Shown: positions 1 to 5,921 of the stretch, in pieces
Layout: the number at the start of each line of letters is the position of its first letter
How positions within the stretch are numbered: position 1 is the first letter of the stretch
Assembly (NCBI GenBank): GCA_030602965.1
Contig: JAUVYS010000034.1
Span: forward strand, 1-10,821
Origin: Candidatus Bathyarchaeota archaeon
GTDB taxonomy: Archaea > Thermoproteota > Bathyarchaeia > RBG-16-48-13 > JAGMEO01
Length of the DNA stretch: 10,821 nucleotides
Reading direction: 5' to 3'
Program-made: the position numbers and the translations under genes
The notes under the pieces: generated by a model
The model's input: the letters and a program-made list of their open reading frames with translations, nothing else
Told to the model about the DNA's origin: nothing
Database searches by the model: none

Positions 1-278
1 GTATGTAAGAAGAAAAGAAGCTCAAAACGGGCTTATTTGCCTCTTAAAACCCATATTTTTACATTAGTATGGTAATGTCAATAAAAACACCCTGAAAGTT
101 GTTTAGAACTTGAGCATTCATGTTCTTTTCAACAAAAAGAAGTGGACTTCACAGTTTTTGATGGTTTTAAAGTAAAATATTGAGTGGTCTTTATTGAAAA
201 TCAATCTTCTCTTATCTTGATCTTTCTACTTTTTGGAAAGAGAAGGCTTTAGCATGATATTCTAGTTGTTTTACATGC
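1..278. other. Non-coding stretch, nothing recognised
   Basis: All reading frames on both strands are broken by frequent stops, and the longest ATG-initiated frames here are about a dozen codons. I see no RNA gene. Two weak items are present. One is an AT-rich direct-repeat copy at 79-95 that recurs at 1857-1874. The other is an imperfect inverted repeat with arms TCTTTC (221-226) and GGAAAGA (235-241), which resembles the perfect palindrome at 444-461. Confidence 0.5.
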
Positions 279-436
279 GGATTAATAGAGCCACCTATTG
301 GATTATGGATAGGATTAATGGATTATTAACAGGATTTTTCGAGGATTTTAGGATTATTTATTTGGATAGTTTTATTTAGAGAATTAATTCAAGGATTATT
401 CTGGATTAATGGATTTTTTACGCATATTGGATATTT
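279..436 (+). repeat. Cluster of GGATTA/GGATTT units (iteron-like)
   Basis: The tetramer GGAT occurs 13 times on the plus strand (279, 300, 307, 312, 320, 332, 343, 351, 364, 393, 403, 411, 429), and its complement ATCC does not occur here. Most copies continue as GGATTAAT, GGATTATT or GGATTTTT, usually 8 to 13 bases apart. A 13-base block GGATTAATGGATT is repeated at 312 and 403. The region is non-coding and AT-rich. Strand-biased short direct repeats beside a palindrome and a DNA-binding protein gene resemble plasmid or viral replication iterons or a multi-site operator. That role is inference. The units are too short and irregular for CRISPR. Confidence 0.6.
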
Positions 437-443
437 TAGATAA

Positions 444-461
444 TCTTTCCACGTGGAAAGA
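444..461. promoter_or_regulatory. Perfect 18-bp palindrome, operator candidate
   Basis: TCTTTCCAC is followed directly by its exact reverse complement GTGGAAAGA. The centre CACGTG lies 39 bases or more upstream of the ATG at 501, in the expected promoter region of a gene that itself encodes a winged-helix protein. This is the classical layout of an autoregulatory operator bound by a dimer. A looser version with the same arms and a longer centre lies at 221-241. Confidence 0.55.
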
Positions 462-490
462 AAATTGTCAAAATCCCCCTATTTTACTTT

Positions 491-496
491 TGAGGT
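491..496 (+). promoter_or_regulatory. Ribosome binding site for the 501 gene
   Basis: TGAGGT lies 4 bases before the ATG at 501 and matches the archaeal anti-Shine-Dalgarno target (GAGGTGA). It supports this ATG as the true start. Confidence 0.6.
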
Positions 497-500
497 TTAA

Positions 501-965
501 ATGAATAAAAAAGATCAAAAATGGGTATTAGACACCATTGACATATATGCAGGACGCATAATGAATTCTGTCAGGAATTTGGCGAGAATAATAACCGACC
601 ATAACAAAGACGTAAGATCTTATGAAGAGCGAATCTTGAGATTAGAGGAACAAATGGACGAAATCAAAACATATCCTACAAACAATAAATTAAAGCTTCT
701 AAAACGGCTTGACGCCCCAAAGAAAGAGAAAAATGAAGAAACAGCAGGGTCCATAACGGGAGAGATAGTTGGAAAAACCTATTACGAAAAAATACCGACG
801 GCCATACAAACATTTGGACCGTTACAGATAAAAAAACTAGCAGATCTCGTAGGGGCTGACTCAACGAATTCTTTAACGTCTACATTAGCTCGACTCTCAA
901 AAGCAAACATAATTCATAGGGTTAAACGTGGTATATACGCTTTAGTGGAAAAAAATGGTCTTTAG
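501..965 (+). CDS. Small coiled-coil/winged-helix DNA-binding protein
   Basis: I do not recognise a specific family for this 154-residue protein. Residues 5-56 are helical, and the heptad-like stretch around 36-56 (rich in E, R and L) suggests a coiled-coil or dimerisation segment. A charged linker (about 57-90, KKEKNEE) follows. Residues 96-150 look like a winged helix: two helices with an LADLVGA turn, a recognition helix around NSLTSTLARLSKANII, and a basic wing (HRVKRGIYAL). That arrangement resembles HTH repressors and AbiEi-type antitoxin N-terminal domains. The start is fixed by TGAGGT at 491-496. A perfect palindrome (444-461) and the GGATTA cluster lie directly upstream, so autorepression or binding to the repeats is plausible. 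It converges with the gene at 997-1836. Confidence 0.7.
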   Translation: MNKKDQKWVLDTIDIYAGRIMNSVRNLARIITDHNKDVRSYEERILRLEEQMDEIKTYPTNNKLKLLKRLDAPKKEKNEETAGSITGEIVGKTYYEKIPTAIQTFGPLQIKKLADLVGADSTNSLTSTLARLSKANIIHRVKRGIYALVEKNGL

Positions 966-996
966 GAGATAAATCAAGCAACTTATTTCTCAATTC

Positions 997-1836
997 TTAA
1001 GGTTTCTTCTCCCTTGAATTAAGCAACCTTTTGATTTCTAACATGACTTCTGTGTGGGTCTCCAAATTCTTAGCATAAGCCTTTTCAGCTTCCGCTCTTC
1101 GCAAATTAACTCTTGCTAAAGCCACATTACTAGCGACAAGATCTTTGATCCAGCGTGGATATGTTTCATCAACTTCAACATATCTTCTATGGCTTTTATC
1201 CCCTTTAATTAGAATCCCTAAGCTATTCATGTAGTAATCAATATCCCACGATTCTTTATTGTATACCGGTACAGTAAATGTTCTACTCCGATTAGATGGA
1301 AGAAGAGTATTAGCTATCTTCTCGCAGGAACTCCAATGTATCTCCTTAACCGTTAAGAAAGCAGATTCTATTGTGTACCTTAAATCCTCCTCCGAAACAT
1401 TTTTTCCTCTCAAAACTCTACAAGATTGACTCCTAGGATAAACCCAAATAGTGCACTTTTTCTTCGGAGCTATAAACATTATTTGCCGATTCCAATTGTT
1501 AGACCGGTAAAACCGTCCCACGTCCTTACTATTTCTATCGGCCTCATTACAAAGAAGGGCGAAAGTTGATCCGTCAATGTCCAGAGTGTAATAGCTTTTA
1601 TGGTCAGGTATACTTCGGGGTTGGCCTGGAACCTTAGTAGAGTTATACTTTTTAATTCTATGTGTTTCAATCCAAACCATTCCTTTATACCTATTATAAT
1701 CGATTTTCAATAGCCTACAGATTGCTTTTGCCTTTGAATTTGGATATGTTCGAATAGCATCTTGAATACGTTCTGTGATTCCAGGACGATCCTTAGTAGA
1801 ATCCTTACTAAGGTTTTTAGAAGTTTTTGAAACCAT
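997..1836 (-). CDS. Unrecognised 279-aa protein with N-terminal HTH-like region
   Basis: I cannot assign this protein to a family. Residues about 18-62 look like a winged helix (ERIQDAIRTYPNSKAKAICR, then LLKIDYNRYKG and a basic segment ETHRIKKY). The middle (about 75-215) is mixed beta/alpha, with many aromatic and basic residues and scattered cysteines that form no clear metal-binding pairs. The C-terminus (about 230-275) is a long helix with heptad-like spacing (RWIKDLVASNVALARVNLRR, then AEAEKAYAKN), probably coiled coil. The start is ATG (1834-1836). An AT-rich box at 1844-1857 lies just upstream, nearly identical to one upstream of the recombinase gene. It is divergent from the 1980 gene and convergent with the 501 gene. 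Its place among small regulators and a recombinase suggests an accessory or mobile-element protein, possibly DNA-binding. Confidence 0.7.
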   Translation of the reverse strand: MVSKTSKNLSKDSTKDRPGITERIQDAIRTYPNSKAKAICRLLKIDYNRYKGMVWIETHRIKKYNSTKVPGQPRSIPDHKSYYTLDIDGSTFALLCNEADRNSKDVGRFYRSNNWNRQIMFIAPKKKCTIWVYPRSQSCRVLRGKNVSEEDLRYTIESAFLTVKEIHWSSCEKIANTLLPSNRSRTFTVPVYNKESWDIDYYMNSLGILIKGDKSHRRYVEVDETYPRWIKDLVASNVALARVNLRRAEAEKAYAKNLETHTEVMLEIKRLLNSREKKP

Positions 1837-1843
1837 TGTTGTT

Positions 1844-1866
1844 CATAATAAAAATACAATAAAAAA
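1844..1866 (-). promoter_or_regulatory. AT-rich promoter-like region of the minus-strand gene at 1836
   Basis: On the minus strand this reads as two T-rich boxes, TTTTTTATTG then TATTTTTATTATG, 8 to 30 bases upstream of the ATG. The first box sits at about the TATA distance expected for a nearly leaderless transcript. The segment 1844-1857 (CATAATAAAAATAC on the plus strand) recurs with one 2-base insertion at 3890-3905, upstream of the recombinase start. Confidence 0.35.
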
Positions 1867-1874
1867 CACCCTGA
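1857..1874. repeat. Second copy of a 17-18 bp AT-rich direct repeat
   Basis: CAATAAAAAACACCCTGA at 1857-1874 matches CAATAAAAACACCCTGA at 79-95 except for one extra A. The two copies bracket the 501 and 997-1836 genes in the same orientation. They could be a shared promoter element (on the minus strand, a GGTG motif followed by a T-rich box) or a relic of duplication or insertion. The A-run lowers its significance. Confidence 0.3.
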
Positions 1875-1960
1875 TTTCACATGTAGAAGTTACCAAATAG
1901 ATCTTAGAAACATTGGGTAGAACCAAGTTTAGCGGAAAGACTGATTATGTGCGTCTGTCA

Positions 1961-1975
1961 TGTCATATTATGACA
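1961..1975. promoter_or_regulatory. Perfect palindrome TGTCATA-T-TATGACA, operator candidate
   Basis: Two 7-base arms flank a single central T. An extra TGTCA half-site lies immediately before it (1956-1960). The palindrome ends 4 bases before the ATG at 1980, where a repressor would block transcription start or ribosome access. The downstream gene has a C-terminal HTH, so autorepression is the simplest reading. Confidence 0.55.
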
Positions 1976-1979
1976 AGAA

Positions 1980-2321
1980 ATGACGAAATTAGCTAAACAC
2001 AAGATACGTTTTTTTTCAAAAGACGGAAATTTTAATGAAATCTTTCATGAAGAAGTTATCAGGTCTGTAAGAAATAAAGTTCTACAAAAATTTTTATATT
2101 TATTTTTCGTCGGTTGGGGAGATCCTAGTATGCCTACTAATAATAGACCATTATTTAGAGTTCTTATTAAACGATGTTTAAAGAAAGGCATTTCTCCTTC
2201 AGATCCTGAAAACATCGCAAATATGTTAAAACCTATAGACGTAATGATACAATTAGGTTGCTCAAAAAGAACTGCTTATGAATATATTTCTGCTTTTAGA
2301 TTTTTAGTGTCATGGGTATGA
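1980..2321 (+). CDS. Small HTH protein, probable regulator
   Basis: This 113-residue protein belongs to no family I can name. The N-terminal two thirds are basic and helical, with an aromatic run around residues 38-46 (FLYLFFVGW). Residues about 86-110 form a clear helix-turn-helix (DVMIQLGCSKRTAYEYISAF): a first helix, a glycine turn, and a recognition helix with S95, K96 and R97. HTH at the extreme C-terminus is typical of small plasmid or virus regulators. The ATG at 1980 follows a perfect 15-bp palindrome by 4 bases, with no separate ribosome binding site visible, which suggests a very short leader. The 143-bp gap to the divergent gene at 1836 holds both promoters. Confidence 0.65.
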   Translation: MTKLAKHKIRFFSKDGNFNEIFHEEVIRSVRNKVLQKFLYLFFVGWGDPSMPTNNRPLFRVLIKRCLKKGISPSDPENIANMLKPIDVMIQLGCSKRTAYEYISAFRFLVSWV

Positions 2322-2371
2322 AATAAAAAGCAATTGATGAACAGTATGTCGTATAACAAAATATGTATTAC

Positions 2372-2428
2372 CTCAATATCAGATTTTTAGAATAAAAAAA
2401 AGTTTTTTCTTAGTATTTTTATATTGAG
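2372..2428. repeat. Inverted repeat upstream of the AbrB-like gene
   Basis: CTCAATAT (2372-2379) and ATATTGAG (2421-2428) are exact inverted copies 41 bases apart. Inside lies an imperfect A-run/T-run hairpin (about 2391-2412). The right arm ends 9 bases before the ATG at 2438. It could be an operator pair for the downstream gene or, with the T-runs at 2403-2408 and 2415-2419, a terminator for the gene ending at 2321. Confidence 0.35.
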
Positions 2429-2437
2429 ATTATTGGA

Positions 2438-2596
2438 ATGACTTACAATCAAGAATTTGAAAAAGTTGATGAGTTTCGCATCTCTGTTCCATCACCTATA
2501 GTTGAAAAAATTGGTTTAAAACCCAGAAAAAAATACCGTCTCGAATGGGGAGTATTAGTCAATAAAACTTTAACGTTAAAATTCATCGAAAAATAA
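2438..2596 (+). CDS. AbrB/MazE-like swapped-hairpin DNA-binding protein (52 aa)
   Basis: An open frame of 52 codons runs from ATG 2438 to TAA 2594-2596. The protein follows the looped-hinge pattern of AbrB/SpoVT/MazE domains: a beta strand ending in FRISVPSPIVEKIGLKPRKK (residues 13-32), where family members read R-I-T-I-P-x-x-I-x-x-x-L-G-L-K-P-G-D, then a second strand pair (YRLEW, TLTLKFIE). The glycine after KPR is replaced by K, which is a deviation. The protein is barely longer than one domain, so it would work as a dimer, as an antitoxin or regulator. No toxin gene is recognisable next to it. It converges with the recombinase gene, with a 2-base gap between the two stop codons. T-rich DNA about 20 bases upstream may be its promoter. 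Confidence 0.65.
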   Translation: MTYNQEFEKVDEFRISVPSPIVEKIGLKPRKKYRLEWGVLVNKTLTLKFIEK

Positions 2597-2598
2597 GC

Positions 2599-3879
2599 TT
2601 ATACACCTATTTTGTTTCTACATTTTTTACAGTAATTAGATGTGAGCTTATTCAACGTATTACATCTGGAACATTCTATTCTTAATTTTTCTCCGCATTG
2701 ATCGCATACCAGTGCATCTGAATCAGCAGGATTCTTACATTTTGGGCAAACATTCATTGTGTTATTATTATTAAAATACGCTTTAAATGGGGCTTCACTA
2801 TAGACCTTTTCTTCGGTTAAAGCTTCGAGTATCTTATCAACAAACTTAATGATGTCTGGCTCTCTACGCTTTGCTTTTACAGTTTGTAAAACTCGTTTAA
2901 ACTCATCTTCCACATCTTTCCGACGTGTTAGGCTTAAAAAAGGCAAACCTTTCATGTATGCTTCTTTCAGCTGCTCTTTTGTTGGTTTGAAGTATCTTGA
3001 TTCTGATCCTGGAAGCTTATGTCCCATCATGTGCTCAATAAAGGTTCTCGGTACACCTGCTGTTTCTAATTGAGTTTTGAAGAATTTTCTTAAGCTGTGG
3101 GGTCTCAGTTCATTTGGTTTTCCCGTCTTCTCTGCTAAACCTGTTTGAAGCAACGCTTTTCTAATATCATCATAAATACAGTGCGGTCCTATTGGAATAA
3201 CCTCTTTTTTCCCATGATGTCGTAACAATGGATTAGTATCGGTGAATTGTTCTCCGGGAATCTTCTTTGTACCTACCTTTCTTACATGAAAATACAGTTT
3301 TAGAAGATTGATAGATTCTGGTCCAATGAACGTCTGATAACTCTTTACTCTTCCCTTTGTTAATTCAGCTGAGATATGTATACATAATGGAACTTCACCC
3401 TTTTCCAAGCCTTCTCGGACATGACCATTTGTTAATCTTGCTAGAGTTCCAATTCTCATACCGCTTTGGGCTAAAATCGCTATCTCCACTTGAGCACGTA
3501 AATCAGACACTTGAAGAATCTTATGAATCTCATCTTGTGTGATAGCCCGATCCTCATAGGTCACCCAATTCTGTATCCGTCTAATCGGTAAATGAACACC
3601 ATTATGGTCAAAAAAGCTCTTCAGAACCGTTGTATACAGTACAACCGTTCCCTTCGCTCTTCCTTCCTTCATAGTAAATGCTTTGATCTGCTCCACAAAT
3701 TTTCTTATCTTCACTTCAGAACTACAATCAGAAACAAGCTGATCAGGGGTTTTTCCAACAAAACGACAAAAATTCTTAAGAACAGTCAAATACATTTTCT
3801 TGGTATTCAAACTGCCAGAACGTTCATACGCTATGTCACTCAACCATTTATTAACCGATTTATACTCTTCTAAATTCAA
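2599..3879 (-). CDS. Tyrosine recombinase/integrase with C-terminal double zinc ribbon
   Basis: This 426-residue site-specific recombinase cuts and rejoins DNA through a 3'-phosphotyrosine link. Residues 1-100 form the helical SAM-like core-binding domain. Residues about 110-300 are the catalytic domain, with R142 (SGMRIGTL), K175 in the beta hairpin (LTKGRVK), H261 and R264 (HSLRKF), H287 (MMGH) and nucleophile Y296 (SESRYF), so the active site is complete. A helical extension (300-370) follows, then four CxxC knuckles: C378/C381, C392/C395, C403/C406 and C417/C420. These form a double zinc ribbon. XerA/XerC proteins are roughly 280-300 residues and lack this tail. The start is TTG at 3877-3879 with GAGG a few bases upstream; an upstream in-frame stop excludes a longer protein. 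It is divergent from the SMC operon. It is either a mobile-element integrase or a lineage-specific host recombinase; I favour the former. Confidence 0.9.
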   Translation of the reverse strand: MNLEEYKSVNKWLSDIAYERSGSLNTKKMYLTVLKNFCRFVGKTPDQLVSDCSSEVKIRKFVEQIKAFTMKEGRAKGTVVLYTTVLKSFFDHNGVHLPIRRIQNWVTYEDRAITQDEIHKILQVSDLRAQVEIAILAQSGMRIGTLARLTNGHVREGLEKGEVPLCIHISAELTKGRVKSYQTFIGPESINLLKLYFHVRKVGTKKIPGEQFTDTNPLLRHHGKKEVIPIGPHCIYDDIRKALLQTGLAEKTGKPNELRPHSLRKFFKTQLETAGVPRTFIEHMMGHKLPGSESRYFKPTKEQLKEAYMKGLPFLSLTRRKDVEDEFKRVLQTVKAKRREPDIIKFVDKILEALTEEKVYSEAPFKAYFNNNNTMNVCPKCKNPADSDALVCDQCGEKLRIECSRCNTLNKLTSNYCKKCRNKIGV

Positions 3880-3880
3880 T

Positions 3881-3917
3881 TCTGGGCCTCATAATAAAAA
3901 TATACTTAAAGCCCAGA
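3881..3917. promoter_or_regulatory. Recombinase promoter region flanked by an inverted repeat
   Basis: TCTGGGC (3881-3887) and GCCCAGA (3911-3917) are exact inverted copies. They enclose an AT-rich core that on the minus strand reads TATATTTTTATTATG (3890-3904), the likely TATA region of the recombinase gene. The geometry fits an operator pair around a promoter or a hairpin in the 5' leader. Confidence 0.35.
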
Positions 3918-3962
3918 GCTTCGTATCTAACCTTTATATCATTTCAATCAACCTTGGATACA

Positions 3963-3975
3963 TTCTTATATTATT
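3963..3975 (+). promoter_or_regulatory. TATA-like box for the SMC operon
   Basis: TTCTTATATTATT lies about 40 bases upstream of the TTG start at 4014, in the 134-bp divergent gap. A second candidate, CTTTATAT, is at 3932-3939. Either could serve the three-gene operon; no other promoter-like AT box is evident between the three genes. Confidence 0.3.
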
Positions 3976-4013
3976 GAAAGAATTGTAAGTTTTTTCAGTG
4001 AAAGGGCTGGTCA

Positions 4014-5921
4014 TTGTTTATCAAGGAAATCATTCTTGAAAATTTCATGTCGTATGAATATACTAGGATGCCTCTTAAACCGGGCCTCAACATGATTTGT
4101 GGTCCAAATGGATCAGGAAAATCCGCAATTCTTTTAGCCCTCTCAGTAGCATTAGGACAGACTTACACTGAACGTTCAAGAAAGCTAAGCAACCTTATTC
4201 GTTGGGGAAAAGATGTTGCAAGAATTACATTAGTCTTTAACAACACTGTCAGTAAAGGAAGACGTCCATTCCCGAAGTATAGGACTGATGATTTTCACCT
4301 ATCACGATATTTGAGAAAAGACGGGACATACTGGTATGAAGCGAACTTTCGTGCCATTGATAAAACTGATGTTGTTAGACTTCTCTCTGGACTTGGTGTT
4401 AATCCAGATAACATGTTAATCATAATGCATCAAAACATGGTAGAAGAGTTTGCGCTGACTACTCCCCAGCGAAAACTTGAGATGGTGGAAGAAGCTGTAG
4501 GTCTAGGTGAATATAGGGAGAATATCATCGAGTCTAGGGCAAGGTTATCAAAAATTTTAGGTGAAGAGGAGTCTGTTAGAAGCCTTTTTGAGGGTGCTGA
4601 ACAAACCCTTGAATATTGGAAGACAGAGAACGAAAAATATCAACGCTGGAAACAATTAAGCAACAGAAAACAATTTCTTGAAAAAGAGTTGTTTTGGTCT
4701 CAGCTTATCGAACAAGAAAAGCTGAGAGAGCTGTGGGTGAAGAAGACAAATAAAAAAAGAAGTGACTTCACTGCTGTAGTTAAGAAACTTGAAGCAACAA
4801 AGAATGCAACTAAGAAACTGAGGAAGAGGTTAGATAATTTAAATTATGATCAGAGAAAATCATTCTTCTCCCTTTTACAACTTGAGAAAGAAAAAACCGA
4901 GGTTGAAGTAAAAACCCAAATCTACAAGCAAATGCTTCAAGAAATGTCTAACCCTCTTGGTGATATGAAAGAACTAAAAGATTATTTTGAAAAAGCTAGA
5001 ACTTGGATTAAAACTTCCAAGGACTTCAGGAACGATTTAAACAGAAAGATCAAACAGGCAGATAAAATTTTGCTCAAAACAGAAGATCAAACCCACCATT
5101 TAACTGAAGATTACATTGACAAACGTGTAGATAAGGCGCTTCTCAACTATAAAAAAGAAATTTTAGAAAAGGAAACACGCGAATATTCCAAGGAACTGGC
5201 TAAAACCGAAAGAGAACTTGTGAAACTGCGAGAACTTGTTGAAAAGAATAAACCTAGAATTGAAACAACACGTAGTCCTCTTAAAGTCACGGAAGAAGGT
5301 AAACTCATAAATGCTCAGATTATTTCACTCGGAAAAATTTCTGAAGATGCAGAAAAAATGTTCTTTAACTATTCAAAGATATTTGAAGATATAAAGAGAA
5401 AAACTCAAACACTATCAGAGAATAGAACAAAAGCCTTGCAGGAAGTTGAAATTCGAATAAAAGTATGGCGGAAATTGATAAAGAACATACTTGATAACAT
5501 GAATCCAACATATCAAGATATTCTGTCAAAAATTGGAGCTATAGGAAGCGTTAGACTCATTAAAGCTGAAGATGTTGAAACTGCGGGTTTAGAATTACTT
5601 GTGGGTTTTAAAGGTGCAAGTCCAACAATTTTGGATGCTTATACGCAAAGTGGAGGAGAAAGAAGTACTGCAACGATCGCTTTTCTTCTTGCACTACAAC
5701 AACACATCAAATCACCAATAAGAGGTGTAGATGAGTTTGATGTACACATGGATCCAAGGAACAGAGAAATAATTACACAAACTCTCTTGACATCCACGAC
5801 TGATAGAGATTACCAGTACATCACAATAACTCCAGGTCAACTGTCAAGTACATTAAACAATGCACATGTCATCACAGTACAAAAAACAAGTGGTACGTCT
5901 GAAGTTAAAACAGTGATTTAG
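4014..5921 (+). CDS. Hingeless SMC ATPase related to Smc5/Smc6
   Basis: This is an ABC-type ATPase of the SMC/Rad50 superfamily, 635 aa. The N-terminal head (1 to about 165) has Walker A GPNGSGKS (30-37), a segment like Smc6 (IRWGKDVARITLVFNN), and the Q-loop Q140 in MHQNMVEEFA. Residues about 165-495 are charged coiled coil. The C-terminal head has the signature QSGGERS (545-551), Walker B GVDEFD with D573/E574, D-loop MDP (579-581), and QYITITP (601-607), where P607 replaces the H-loop histidine of classical SMCs. SGGERS, DEFDVxMD and the ITP ending are typical of Smc5/Smc6. Canonical SMCs have about 1,100-1,200 residues. Here there is no hinge, and the only cysteine is C29, so there is no zinc hook. 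The start codon is TTG; the FIKEIILENFMSY opening fits the family. It heads an operon with a kleisin and a KITE protein. It probably acts in chromosome organisation or repair. Confidence 0.9.
   Translation: MFIKEIILENFMSYEYTRMPLKPGLNMICGPNGSGKSAILLALSVALGQTYTERSRKLSNLIRWGKDVARITLVFNNTVSKGRRPFPKYRTDDFHLSRYLRKDGTYWYEANFRAIDKTDVVRLLSGLGVNPDNMLIIMHQNMVEEFALTTPQRKLEMVEEAVGLGEYRENIIESRARLSKILGEEESVRSLFEGAEQTLEYWKTENEKYQRWKQLSNRKQFLEKELFWSQLIEQEKLRELWVKKTNKKRSDFTAVVKKLEATKNATKKLRKRLDNLNYDQRKSFFSLLQLEKEKTEVEVKTQIYKQMLQEMSNPLGDMKELKDYFEKARTWIKTSKDFRNDLNRKIKQADKILLKTEDQTHHLTEDYIDKRVDKALLNYKKEILEKETREYSKELAKTERELVKLRELVEKNKPRIETTRSPLKVTEEGKLINAQIISLGKISEDAEKMFFNYSKIFEDIKRKTQTLSENRTKALQEVEIRIKVWRKLIKNILDNMNPTYQDILSKIGAIGSVRLIKAEDVETAGLELLVGFKGASPTILDAYTQSGGERSTATIAFLLALQQHIKSPIRGVDEFDVHMDPRNREIITQTLLTSTTDRDYQYITITPGQLSSTLNNAHVITVQKTSGTSEVKTVI

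Noticed and set aside
279..436. CRISPR array
   Set aside because: Repeats are 6-8 bases, with steps of 8-29 bases and no constant spacer length; no cas genes are present.
1..500. tRNA gene or attachment site next to the recombinase region
   Set aside because: I found no cloverleaf or conserved T-loop sequence here or elsewhere in the window, and no long direct repeats typical of att sites.
966..996. Bidirectional terminator between convergent genes
   Set aside because: A GAGATAAAT / ATTTCTC pairing exists, but it is short and bulged and lacks a clean T-run, so it is too weak to call.
2849..3873. Plus-strand frames opposite the recombinase gene (2849-3073, 3357-3542, 3592-3873)
   Set aside because: They lie entirely antisense to a gene with a complete catalytic motif set and show no domain pattern.
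3800..3988. Plus-strand 62-codon frame reaching into the SMC promoter region
   Set aside because: It mostly lies antisense to the recombinase start and in the divergent promoter gap; composition is hydrophobic but unpatterned.
4014..5921. Rad50 or a zinc-hook ATPase
   Set aside because: There is no CxxC in the coil; the Q-loop, Walker B and ITP motifs follow Smc5/Smc6, and a kleisin and KITE follow instead of Mre11.
4014..5921. Short SMC as a pseudogene or internal deletion
   Set aside because: The frame is intact, all head motifs are present and the operon partners are intact and tightly spaced.
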